Assembly: GCA_964579415.1 (NCBI GenBank)
Contig: CAZOGW010000131.1
Location: forward strand, 1-8,100
Source: CAZOGW01 sp964579415
GTDB lineage: Bacteria; Actinomycetota; Acidimicrobiia; Spongiisociales; UBA5794
Length of the DNA stretch: 8,100 nt
Reading direction: 5' to 3'
The translations under genes and the position numbers were made by a program. Of this stretch, positions 1 to 6,468 are shown piece by piece. Under the pieces are notes generated by a model. It was given only the letters and a program-made list of their open reading frames with translations, was not told the origin of the DNA and did not search any database. The stretch's first letter is position 1. Each line of letters opens with the position of its first letter.

Positions 1-68
1 CCGTGAACTTTGGGCTGTGGAGGTCGCTGAGCGTCGTCGGGAACCCTGGGTTCGCAGGAGGGGCGGGG

Positions 69-707
69 CTAACTGCCGAGGAGCAGGGGGAGGTCGGCGG
101 TGAGCGACTCCTCGTCGACGATGCCGAAGATGCGCCTGGCGATGGTGCCGTCGGCGGTGATGAGGAACGTGGCGGGGAGTCCCAGCGGCTGGTACCCGAT
201 GGAGACCTCCTCGCGCTGATCGAATCCCAGGGTGTAGCCGACGCCGATCTCCTCGGCGAAGGCGGCGGCGGCGGCGAAGTCGTCCTGCACCGCGACCCCG
301 ACCACCTTCACTTCGGGGTGGGCGGCGGCGAAGGCGTCGATGGCGGGCATCTCGGTACGGCACGGGAGACACCACGACGCCCACAGGTTGAGGATCACCG
401 GACGACCGTCGCCGGCGAGGTGGTCGGAGAGCACGAAGGAGCCGCCGTCGAGGGTGACGACACCGAAGTCGGGAGCGGGATCGCTGGCCCCCGGGGTCTC
501 CTCGGAGAGCTCGGCGAGGTCGCGGACGGACGAGAGCTGTGTTTCGTCGTCGGAGTTCGTATCCGAGGTGGCCAAAGCGTCGTACATCAGCACCGCAGCC
601 AGTGCCGCCACCACGGCGCCGACCAGCCACACCCGGGGCCGGCGCCACCAGGGGACGGCCGGCTCCTCCACGGGATCGAGGTCCAGCTCGTTGGTTTCCA
701 TCGCCAT
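69..707 (-). CDS. Membrane-anchored TlpA/ResA-like thiol-disulfide oxidoreductase
   Basis: This 212-residue protein is predicted to reduce or exchange disulfides outside the cytoplasmic membrane, as TlpA/ResA/CcmG proteins do. A charged N-terminus (about 1-24, with WWRRPR just before the membrane) leads into one transmembrane helix at about 25-44. An acidic, Ser/Thr-rich linker follows to about 77, then a thioredoxin-fold domain. The active site WCLPC places the redox cysteines at 113 and 116, and the cis-proline motif GLPATF is at about 176-181. The strand NLWASW before the active site and the late ITADGTI strand are typical of the family. Start choice: I take ATG at 707. A TTG nine bases upstream and an ATG six bases downstream are in frame, but a TAGCAT box ends 8 bases before 707, which fits leaderless transcription. 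It is divergent from the molybdopterin oxidoreductase. No CcdA/DsbD electron donor is visible in the window, so the reductant and substrates are unknown. The family call is secure; the role in cytochrome c maturation or another pathway is not. Confidence 0.92.
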   Translation of the reverse strand: MAMETNELDLDPVEEPAVPWWRRPRVWLVGAVVAALAAVLMYDALATSDTNSDDETQLSSVRDLAELSEETPGASDPAPDFGVVTLDGGSFVLSDHLAGDGRPVILNLWASWCLPCRTEMPAIDAFAAAHPEVKVVGVAVQDDFAAAAAFAEEIGVGYTLGFDQREEVSIGYQPLGLPATFLITADGTIARRIFGIVDEESLTADLPLLLGS

Positions 708-715
708 CGCCCGCA

Positions 716-721
716 ATGCTA
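716..721 (-). promoter_or_regulatory. Candidate -10 box of a leaderless promoter for the thioredoxin gene
   Basis: Read on the minus strand the box is TAGCAT, matching TANNNT, and it ends 8 bases before the ATG at 707. That spacing would put the transcription start at or next to the start codon. No convincing Shine-Dalgarno sequence precedes the ATG and no clear -35 is seen. Confidence 0.4.
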
Positions 722-778
722 CGAGGAGCCGGGAAATAGGGCATAGCTGCTTCGCTCCGTGACACCGGTCGACGCTTG

Positions 779-784
779 TACGAT
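779..784 (+). promoter_or_regulatory. Candidate -10 box of a leaderless promoter for the molybdopterin oxidoreductase gene
   Basis: TACGAT matches TANNNT and ends 6 bases before the GTG at 791, so transcription would begin at about the start codon. A GTGACA at 759-764 is the nearest -35-like string, but its 14-base spacing is short. There is no Shine-Dalgarno sequence before 791. Confidence 0.4.
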
Positions 785-790
785 TCCTGC

Positions 791-1402
791 GTGGGCTTCT
801 TCGATCGCAAACGGGCCGAGCTGATCGAGGCCGGGATCGACCCGGACCGGGTACCGCCGGGGCAGTACCTCACCGATCGCTTCCCGGTGCTGCACGCCGG
901 GGTGGTCCCCGACGTCGACCTGGACGCATGGGACTTCACCGTCAAGGGCCTGGTGGGGGCGCCGCGGCGCTGGACCTGGGACGAGTTCCGGGCCATGCCA
1001 CGGGAGCGGCACAGCGCCGACATCCACTGCGTGACCAAGTGGTCCAAGCTCGACACCGAGTGGGAGGGTGTTCCGGTGCGGCACATCTGGGACCAGATCG
1101 ACCCCGATCCCTCCGCCACCCACGTCATGGTCGACGCCTACCACGGGTTCACCGCCAACCTGCCCCTCGCCGACTTCCTGAGGGAGGAGAACCTGTTCGC
1201 CACCCACTACGGCGGCGAACCGCTCGAGCTCGACCACGGCTGGCCGCTCCGCCTGGTAGTACCCCACCTCTACTTCTGGAAGTCGGTGAAGTGGGTGCGC
1301 GGATTCACCGTGATGGACCGCGACGCCCCCGGCTTCTGGGAGTCCAACGGTTACCACATGTATGGAGATCCGTTCAAAGAGCAGCGCTACTGGCGGAGTT
1401 GA
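791..1402 (+). CDS. Sulfite-oxidase-fold molybdopterin-dependent oxidoreductase
   Basis: A 203-residue protein of the sulfite oxidase / MsrP (YedY) superfamily, which binds a molybdenum (Mo-pterin) cofactor. The conserved cysteine that ligates molybdenum in this fold is Cys80 in DIHCVTKWSK. Other family features are YHGFTANLPL (117-126), HGWPLRLVVPHLYFWKS (149-165), the KWVRGF stretch and the C-terminal GYHMYGDPFKEQRYW. There is no Tat or Sec signal and no membrane segment, so it should be cytoplasmic, unlike periplasmic MsrP. At about 200 residues it is a single catalytic domain without the heme or dimerisation domains of eukaryotic sulfite oxidase. Start choice: GTG at 791 gives the natural beginning MGFFDRKR; an in-frame TTG at 776 adds five residues but overlaps the proposed -10 box. 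It is divergent from the thioredoxin gene and ends 120 bp before the sigma factor gene. The substrate cannot be read from sequence; methionine sulfoxide, sulfite or another oxo-compound are options. Confidence 0.9.
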   Translation: MGFFDRKRAELIEAGIDPDRVPPGQYLTDRFPVLHAGVVPDVDLDAWDFTVKGLVGAPRRWTWDEFRAMPRERHSADIHCVTKWSKLDTEWEGVPVRHIWDQIDPDPSATHVMVDAYHGFTANLPLADFLREENLFATHYGGEPLELDHGWPLRLVVPHLYFWKSVKWVRGFTVMDRDAPGFWESNGYHMYGDPFKEQRYWRS

Positions 1403-1408
1403 GATAGG

Positions 1409-1431
1409 TACTACGTACTACGTACTACGTA
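1409..1431 (+). repeat. Three perfect tandem copies of a 7-bp unit (TACTACG)
   Basis: Three exact copies of TACTACG run head to tail, followed by TA. They begin six bases after the stop codon of the oxidoreductase and lie about 92 bp upstream of the sigma factor start. Each junction creates the palindromes TACGTA and GTAC every 7 bp, so the tract can also fold into short hairpins such as TACGT-ACT-ACGTA. It is AT-richer than its surroundings. It may be a slippage-prone simple repeat or a protein-binding array; the sequence alone does not decide. Confidence 0.85.
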
Positions 1432-1483
1432 AGGACCTCCGCGATGCCCTCGCCGGACGAACTGACCGATGCCTCTGGTCCCT

Positions 1484-1522
1484 GTCACCCAACCGTGGTA
1501 TCGGTGACGTCATAAGGGTGAC
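1484..1522 (+). promoter_or_regulatory. Cluster of GGTGAC hexamers and a TGACGTCA palindrome before the sigma factor gene
   Basis: GTCACC at 1484-1489 and GGTGAC at 1503-1508 form an inverted repeat with a 13-base centre. A second GGTGAC at 1517-1522 abuts the ATG at 1523. TGACGTCA (1505-1512) is a perfect 8-bp palindrome. An ECF-type promoter can be proposed, AACC at 1491-1494 with CGTC at 1508-1511, but its spacing is slightly shorter than usual for such promoters. AAGGG at 1514-1518 may serve as a close-set ribosome binding site. An autoregulated promoter with an operator is plausible but unproven. Confidence 0.4.
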
Positions 1523-1975
1523 ATGACCGACGAGGAGATCTACCGGAAGTACGCCGACGATCTGGTCCGGTTCGCCACCGGGCTGGTGGGGCCGTTCGAC
1601 GCACCCGATGTGGTGACCGACGCCTGCCTGCGCAGCTTCTCCACCCCGGGATGGAAGGCGGTGTCCAACCACCGTGCCTACCTGTACCGGGCGGTCCTCA
1701 ACCACGCCCGGTCGCACCACCGTTCCACGATGCGGCGCCGGGTGCGGGAGATGAGGGTTGCGCCACCGGAGGCGACATGGGCGCCCGACGTCGACGTCGA
1801 CGTCCTGGAGGCGGTGGACCGCCTCAGCGTCCGGCAGCGTGCCGTGGTGATCCTCACCTACTGGGAAGACCTGCCGCCGTCCGAGGTGGCGTCGCGGCTG
1901 GAGATCTCCGAGGGGTCTGTCAAGAGACATCTCAACCGTGCCCGCACCCGACTGAGGGGGGAGCTCGATGCCTGA
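1523..1975 (+). CDS. Small ECF-like (sigma-70 family, group 4) sigma factor
   Basis: A 150-residue RNA polymerase sigma factor of the extracytoplasmic-function type, which would direct transcription from a dedicated promoter set. Region 2 spans about 5-75: YRKYADDLVRFATGLV and the DAPDVVTDACLRSF segment (regions 2.1-2.2), then NHRAYLYRAVLNHARSHHR, which carries the -10-recognising region. After a short acidic linker (about 80-95), region 4 covers about 96-148, with the helix-turn-helix at LPPSEVASRLEISEGSVKRH and the following RARTRLRGEL helix. The size suits a minimal sigma factor with only regions 2 and 4. ATG at 1523 gives a complete region 2 and has AAGGG close upstream. Its last 8 bases overlap the next gene, so the two are almost certainly cotranscribed and translationally coupled, as is usual for a sigma factor and its regulator. 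The target genes are not known; its own promoter may be among them. Confidence 0.9.
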   Translation: MTDEEIYRKYADDLVRFATGLVGPFDAPDVVTDACLRSFSTPGWKAVSNHRAYLYRAVLNHARSHHRSTMRRRVREMRVAPPEATWAPDVDVDVLEAVDRLSVRQRAVVILTYWEDLPPSEVASRLEISEGSVKRHLNRARTRLRGELDA

Positions 1976-3062
1976 CCGAGACGACGCCCGCATGCGGGAG
2001 CTGACGTACCGCCTGGTGCGTATGGCGCCGCCGGCACCACCTTTCCCGGAGGAACCCGTGACACAGCTCACCCCGACCCCGCCGCCGCGCCGGCCCGCCT
2101 ACGTGTGGGCCGCAATCGCCGCCGCCATCGTCCTCGTCGCCATCGGGATTCCGGCGCTGCTCAGCCTGGGCGGCGACGACGATCTGGTGGCGGCCACCAC
2201 GACGCAAGCCCCCGCCGACACCACCGAAGCCCCGGTCACCAGCCAGGCCCCGGAGACGACGGCGGTGCCCGACACCGAGGCCCCGACCACCGAGGCCCCG
2301 CTCAACCTGATCGACCTGTCCGGGCTCACCTGGGTCCGCAGCGATGCCGCCGCCCAGACGGTCGTCGCCTCGGACGGCAGCACCCTGGTCGACCTCCCCC
2401 AGCAGCTCACCAACCTGAAGATCGTCGCCTGGGACGGTGGCGACGGTGTGGTGCTGCTCACCGAGGCCGGTGAGCTGCGCTGGCTGAGGCCCGAGGCGGA
2501 CACCACCGTTCCCCTCGACGTCCTCGGCGGTGAGATCGGCAGCGTCGACGACGTGGTCCTGATCGACGGCCGCCCGGTGGCGGCGCTGCGCTCCTGGGGT
2601 GGCGAGGCCGCCTGGGTCGACGTCGAGACCGGAGATGCCGTCGACGGCGACCCGACCAGGGTGGAGTACTTCGAAGAGTGGGGCCTCCAGCTCGGTTCCC
2701 AGGGCCGCACCGTGCGCGTCGAGTACCCGGAGAACGCCGACGCAGAGCGCGACGAGACCGGTGCCCTCATCTGGCCCTTCGACCTCCCCGAGTTGGTCGT
2801 CAGTGACGCCTCGGGCGCGGAGTTGGCCCGCATCGAGATGGGCAGCGAGCAGCAGCCCTGGGTGCGGCTCCACGACTTCGACGGCCGCCGTGTGGTCGTG
2901 TCGGTGGAGCCGATGGAGCCGGCGTTCCCGCCCACCACGGTCTACGTGATCGACCTGGAATCCGCCGGCACCGAGGTCGTCGAGCTGCCCGGCGCCGACA
3001 CGCTCGACCTCGTCGGGATTCTCGAGTCGGCCGGACCGGTAGCCACCGAATTCGATCTGTGA
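1968..3062 (+). CDS. Single-pass membrane protein with large outer domain, probable regulator of the upstream sigma factor
   Basis: A 364-residue protein of unrecognised family. Residues 1-43 form a short, likely cytoplasmic segment (basic and acidic to about 20, then proline-rich, ending PPPRRP). One transmembrane helix covers about 44-67. A Thr/Ala/Pro/Glu-rich stalk follows (about 76-111), then some 250 outer residues rich in beta-strand patterns and Trp/Asp-Gly turns (for example SGLTWVRSD, AWDGGDGVVLLTEAGELRWL, AAWVDVETGD). These suggest, but do not prove, a beta-propeller-like fold. The ATG at 1968 lies inside the sigma gene and is preceded by a strong purine-rich ribosome binding site (1954-1963), supporting coupled translation. 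Position and topology suggest an anti-sigma factor or membrane sensor. However, the cytoplasmic part is very short and has no HxxxCxxC zinc motif; I see no cysteine in the protein. Direct sigma binding is therefore inference. It could alternatively be a surface protein sharing the operon. Confidence 0.85.
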   Translation: MPDRDDARMRELTYRLVRMAPPAPPFPEEPVTQLTPTPPPRRPAYVWAAIAAAIVLVAIGIPALLSLGGDDDLVAATTTQAPADTTEAPVTSQAPETTAVPDTEAPTTEAPLNLIDLSGLTWVRSDAAAQTVVASDGSTLVDLPQQLTNLKIVAWDGGDGVVLLTEAGELRWLRPEADTTVPLDVLGGEIGSVDDVVLIDGRPVAALRSWGGEAAWVDVETGDAVDGDPTRVEYFEEWGLQLGSQGRTVRVEYPENADAERDETGALIWPFDLPELVVSDASGAELARIEMGSEQQPWVRLHDFDGRRVVVSVEPMEPAFPPTTVYVIDLESAGTEVVELPGADTLDLVGILESAGPVATEFDL

Positions 3063-3067
3063 GGGCG

Positions 3068-3122
3068 GGCGCCGTGCCGGCGCCTACCCGTTCCGGGGCG
3101 TGCGCTCAGGCGCACGCCCCGG
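3068..3122. terminator. Two adjacent GC-rich hairpins at the convergent gene junction
   Basis: The first hairpin pairs GGCGCCG (3068-3074) with CGGCGCC (3078-3084) across 3 bases. The second is stronger: a perfect 13-bp stem, CCGGGGCGTGCGC (3093-3105) with its complement at 3110-3122, and a TCAG loop. Neither has a U-tract on either strand. They begin 5 bases after the stop of the plus-strand membrane protein and overlap the last 13 codons and stop of the minus-strand small membrane protein. They could act as a bidirectional transcription stop or 3'-end stabiliser. Confidence 0.6.
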
Positions 3123-3452
3123 AGGGCGCATGAGGAGGGCCGCCGCCAGGAACACCACGACCAGGGGGACGACCAGGACGGCGCCGGTACGGGCGAGAGC
3201 CACAAACCGGTGCTTCACCACGAGCGGGTCCGTGTCGGGACCGGTCAGGTGGCAGGTGAACTCCGGTGGCCATAGGCCGGTCTCGCTGCGGTAGGCCGCG
3301 TACCCTTCATGGCCGGCCAGGTCCCGCGTGCAGAGGTCGTCGACGTAGTGACCGGCGGCGATGAGCCCCACCGCGCCGGCAGCGAGGCCGCCCGCCACCA
3401 GCACGATGGCGAGCAGCACCGGCCGCTGCCGGCGCCGGTGGTTCACCGGCAT
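3084..3452 (-). CDS. Small two-span membrane protein of unknown function
   Basis: A 122-residue protein I do not recognise. A basic N-terminus (NHRRRQR) precedes a first hydrophobic helix at about 12-33. An outer loop of roughly 50 residues follows with two cysteines (Cys41 and Cys67), then a second helix at about 84-108 and a basic, proline-rich tail. The positive-inside rule places both ends in the cytoplasm and the cysteine loop outside, where Cys41 and Cys67 could form a disulfide. It begins 15 bp after the stop of the 975-residue RTX/MopE protein on the same strand, so cotranscription is likely. No clear ribosome binding site precedes the ATG, so translation may depend on the upstream gene. 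Its last codons lie in a strong hairpin. Coding is supported by the sensible topology, the third-position GC pattern and the operon fit. A membrane partner or anchor for the upstream product is inference. Confidence 0.7.
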   Translation of the reverse strand: MPVNHRRRQRPVLLAIVLVAGGLAAGAVGLIAAGHYVDDLCTRDLAGHEGYAAYRSETGLWPPEFTCHLTGPDTDPLVVKHRFVALARTGAVLVVPLVVVFLAAALLMRPPGRAPERTPRNG

Positions 3453-3467
3453 GGCGATCGGAGATTG

Positions 3468-6395
3468 CTACGGGTAGGTGAAATCGAACGCCTCCTCGGT
3501 GGTGCCGGTCTCCCTCAGCACCAGCTGGTTCCCGATCCTCACCTCCATCGTCCAGTTGGCGGCAGTCCCGCAACTGGCGTAGACGTCCACGATGGCACGG
3601 TACGTGCCCGCGTCCGGATGCGCCTCCACGGGCCAGAATATGTTCTCCACGCCGCCCGGCGTCGGGTCGTTGCCGCACACGAACACGTTGTCGTCGCGGT
3701 CGAGGAGGCCACCGGTCGCCGTCGGCCCGCGGCTCCCGTACCAGATGCGGGTCCCGTTGGGCTCGATCAGGTGCAGGTCGAGGTCGTTGTCGTTGTCCCA
3801 TATCAGCGTCACCTGGACGACCCCCGTGCCCACCACCAGGTCGACGCCGTCACAGTCCTGGTCGATCCCGTCGTTCGGTATCTCGACGGCGCCGGGATGG
3901 ATGGTCGGGTCGAACGGAGCGCAGTCGACCGTATCGTCCCAGCCGTCGCCGTCGGAGTCGCCGGTGCACCGCCAGGCCCGCTCATTGACCGGCTGGTCTC
4001 CGTTCGGGGGCCACTGCCATGAGAAACAGGCTGGGAGCGTGATGCCCGGGATCGTCTCGCCTCCCGTGCGCAGGATGAACCCGCCGTCGCCGTCACCGAC
4101 GAGGCCCGTGCAGTTGTGGTGCCCGATGACGGTGCACACCAGGTCGGGCGAGCGGCTCAGGCGCTGCGCGGTCAGCGTGAAGTCGCCTGTCTCCTGCTTG
4201 CCCCGGCCCGCCTCGACTGTGAAGAAGTACGACGACGCCTGGCCCGGCTCCAGATCCTGGTCCATGCGCTCGGGTCGGACGATGCCCACGCTGAGATCCT
4301 CGACGCCGCACTCGTCGCTCACGTCGGTGTCGAAGTACGGCCAGGCGTCTGCGGGGACATTGGTGTCCCAGACGACCCCGTCCTCCCGGTAGGCGTAGAA
4401 CACGTCGTCGAATCCCACCCAGGGCAGGGACAGGCAGACCGGCCGGGTACCCACGATCCCGCCGCTGCCGTCGATCTTCAGGTCGTGCTCGTAGGCCCTT
4501 CCCGGGCCGGCGAAGCCGTCGAGGACTCCGTCGGCCCACACCAGGTCGTGGGTGAACGAGACGCGATGTTTGGTGGTATCGAACCACCAGCGGCGGACGA
4601 TGCGGATGTCGAACTCGGTGGTGTCCAACTGTCCGATCGACGGCCAGAACACCCGGTCGTCGTCGACCGGTTGCAGGAGGGACCCGTCGACGAGGCTCGA
4701 CGGCGACCGGCTCGCCTTCGGCGTCGGGTCGACGGGGTCGAAGCCTGCCGCCGGCGCGTTACTCCCCGCAGGGTTGCGCCCGACGGCGTCGAGGGCGGGC
4801 TCGTAGCCGTCACGGCCGGGAAGCTCGTACACCTGTGCCACGGTGTCGCCCAGTATCGTCAGCGCAGCCGGCGGGACCGGGTGCTCGAGCCGGATCCAGG
4901 TGATCAGCGGCTCCTCGTCGCCGTACGATCCGCGATAGGTGGCGAGCTGGTCGTCGAGGGACATGCCGCGCCCGTAGAAGCCGCCGGTGATCTCGGTGGG
5001 CCCTTCCACGACTTCTATGTCTTCGGCGTCGGCGAGGTCGCGGACCCGGTCGGGCACCGGGCGGGGCGACTCGAGCTGGGCGGTGTGGCGGAACTCGATC
5101 ACCTGCGCGCCGGCGGCGTACAGCGCCGGCTCGAGGTCGAACAGCGGCATCGGCTGGGTGAGTTCGACAAGGAGTGAAGGCCCCTCGGCGTCGAGGTGGT
5201 TCTGGACCGTCACGAAGGCCGGTTCGCCGGTGGCTTCGTTGCCTTCCACGTCCACGACGGTCGCCGCGACCTGCGAGCCGCCGTTGTCGAGGCCGGTGGC
5301 GTCCACCTGGAAGGTCTCCGCGATGGCGCCGGGAGCGTCCTCGTACAGCCGGTAACCGACCAGCGAGTCGTTGACATGCAGGCCGACGAACGCCACCCCG
5401 TGTGAGGAGGTGCCCGTGACGGCCACCTGGAAGGAATCCCAAACGGCACCTTCGACGACGGGCTCGGCGGCAACCTGGAGCATCGGGGCCTGCTCATCGG
5501 CAACCGTTTCGCATCCCAGGGTCGTCTCGGCCTCGCACTCGTCGCGGCCTCTGCCACCGTCGGCCGTGTCCTCGTCGAATCCGCCGACGATGCGGTCCTC
5601 TCCCGGGCCCCCGGACAGCTCATCCGATCCGGACCCGCCGCCGAGCATGTCGTCTCCGGCCATGCCCTCGGCCCGGTCGTCGCCCTGGGTGCCGTAGAGC
5701 ACATCGGCACCGTCGCCACCGTCGAGCAGGTCGTCGCCGGAGCCTCCGATCAGTGTGTCGTCGCCGCGCTCGCCGTGGAGCCGGTCGTGGCCGTCCCCAC
5801 CGATGAGGAGGTCGGTCCCCTTACCGCCGCAGATGACGTCGTTGCCTCCCTGGCCGATGAGGACGTCGTCGCCGTCGAGCCCGAAGATGACATCGTCGCC
5901 GGGCGTGCCCAGCAGGACGTCGTTGCCTGAGGTTCCCACGATGGTGGGCTCGATCTCGTCGCAGCCCTTGACGGGGACGTCGCACGCCAGCGCGTCCCGG
6001 ATGCCCTCAGCCGCTCCCCGCAGCAGCGCCGCGTCGCCGGGGGCAAGCCGGCTCTCCTCGTCGCGGAGCGCGGCGAGCCGGTCGATCTCGGCGAGGTAGC
6101 CGTACACCGCACGGCAGGCGGCGGGCGTGTCACCCGCTGCAATCTCGCGGCCGATGCGATCGACGAACCGGCGCAGCTTCCACTGCCCGTCACTCGGGTC
6201 GACCTGGGCAACCGCCGCAGCCAGTTCGGCGATGCCGACCTCCGGTGACCCGGCATCCTGGGCGACGGCACCGGTTGGCGTCAGCGACGCCACCAGGAGC
6301 AGCGACGCCGCGACCAGCAAGGTGTTGCGAGACCGGCGGGCGGTACGCCTCCGACCGAGCGCGCCCGATGATGGTCGAAGATTGAAAATCACCAT
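3468..6395 (-). CDS. Secreted mosaic protein: RTX-type calcium-binding repeats, MopE-like metal-binding motif and YfaP-like C-terminal domain
   Basis: A 975-residue exported protein. A Sec signal peptide spans about 1-46, with a basic n-region (RRRTARRSR), a hydrophobic core at about 26-37 and a likely cleavage after AVA. A helical segment (47-150) follows with Cys94, Cys138 and Cys145. Residues 154-288 are fifteen nonapeptides in unbroken register of the form GGxGxDxLx, the calcium-binding beta-roll signature. About 304-400 looks Ig/cadherin-like. About 405-525 and 560-760 are not recognised; the latter contains RRWWFDTTKHRVSF and YEHDLKIDG. Residues 812-851 match the MopE-type putative metal-binding motif: DSDGDGWDD, DC, a DPTIHPGA core and GIDQDCDG. 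The C-terminus (about 855-975) resembles YfaP/DUF2135 domains: VTLIWDNDNDLDLHLIEPNG, then ENIFWP and GTYRAIVDVY. There is no LPxTG motif or C-terminal helix, so surface retention is unexplained. The ATG has GAGGGGA four bases upstream. It likely acts as a calcium-stabilised surface or matrix protein; no catalytic site is recognised. Confidence 0.88.
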   Translation of the reverse strand: MVIFNLRPSSGALGRRRTARRSRNTLLVAASLLLVASLTPTGAVAQDAGSPEVGIAELAAAVAQVDPSDGQWKLRRFVDRIGREIAAGDTPAACRAVYGYLAEIDRLAALRDEESRLAPGDAALLRGAAEGIRDALACDVPVKGCDEIEPTIVGTSGNDVLLGTPGDDVIFGLDGDDVLIGQGGNDVICGGKGTDLLIGGDGHDRLHGERGDDTLIGGSGDDLLDGGDGADVLYGTQGDDRAEGMAGDDMLGGGSGSDELSGGPGEDRIVGGFDEDTADGGRGRDECEAETTLGCETVADEQAPMLQVAAEPVVEGAVWDSFQVAVTGTSSHGVAFVGLHVNDSLVGYRLYEDAPGAIAETFQVDATGLDNGGSQVAATVVDVEGNEATGEPAFVTVQNHLDAEGPSLLVELTQPMPLFDLEPALYAAGAQVIEFRHTAQLESPRPVPDRVRDLADAEDIEVVEGPTEITGGFYGRGMSLDDQLATYRGSYGDEEPLITWIRLEHPVPPAALTILGDTVAQVYELPGRDGYEPALDAVGRNPAGSNAPAAGFDPVDPTPKASRSPSSLVDGSLLQPVDDDRVFWPSIGQLDTTEFDIRIVRRWWFDTTKHRVSFTHDLVWADGVLDGFAGPGRAYEHDLKIDGSGGIVGTRPVCLSLPWVGFDDVFYAYREDGVVWDTNVPADAWPYFDTDVSDECGVEDLSVGIVRPERMDQDLEPGQASSYFFTVEAGRGKQETGDFTLTAQRLSRSPDLVCTVIGHHNCTGLVGDGDGGFILRTGGETIPGITLPACFSWQWPPNGDQPVNERAWRCTGDSDGDGWDDTVDCAPFDPTIHPGAVEIPNDGIDQDCDGVDLVVGTGVVQVTLIWDNDNDLDLHLIEPNGTRIWYGSRGPTATGGLLDRDDNVFVCGNDPTPGGVENIFWPVEAHPDAGTYRAIVDVYASCGTAANWTMEVRIGNQLVLRETGTTEEAFDFTYP
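5532..5936 (-). repeat. DNA encoding 15 in-register RTX nonapeptide repeats
   Basis: This 405-bp stretch encodes fifteen consecutive nine-residue units with no insertion (for example GTSGNDVLL, GTPGDDVIF, GLDGDDVLI, GGSGDDLLD). The Gly and Asp positions that bind calcium in RTX beta-rolls are kept in most units. The last two (GGFDEDTAD, GGRGRDECE) are degenerate and probably cap the roll. The DNA copies have diverged, so this is an old protein repeat, not a recent tandem duplication. Confidence 0.9.
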
Positions 6396-6468
6396 GTCGT
6401 CCCCTCACGGTTCAGCGGATCGACGAGCCGGTCTCACGCCATCGAGCCCCGGTCCGTTCTTGGCGGGC

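Noticed and set aside
41..53. GAACCC-T-GGGTTC inverted repeat downstream of the thioredoxin gene, as terminator or tRNA arm
   Set aside because: The stem is only 5-6 bp with almost no loop and no U-tract, and no tRNA cloverleaf can be drawn around the GGGTTC. Bases 1-68 hold no gene I can support.
3..746. Long plus-strand open frame across the thioredoxin gene
   Set aside because: It is antisense to a protein with a complete CxxC thioredoxin domain, and its translation is low-complexity Gly/Glu/Val without a recognisable fold.
719..1357. Minus-strand open frame across the molybdopterin oxidoreductase
   Set aside because: The opposite frame has the full set of sulfite-oxidase-fold motifs; this is its antisense shadow.
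1932..2873. Minus-strand 313-codon open frame opposite the sigma-linked membrane protein
   Set aside because: The plus-strand frame has a ribosome binding site, a membrane helix and operon overlap. The antisense frame has none of these.
4116..5177. A 353-codon plus-strand open frame opposite the RTX/MopE gene
   Set aside because: It is antisense to a clearly coding frame with recognisable domains. Its translation has no domain, signal or membrane logic and is the usual shadow of high third-position GC.
5532..5936. Periodic DNA as a possible CRISPR or satellite array
   Set aside because: The 27-bp period is explained by nine-residue RTX protein repeats in frame; the DNA units are diverged and have no spacer structure.
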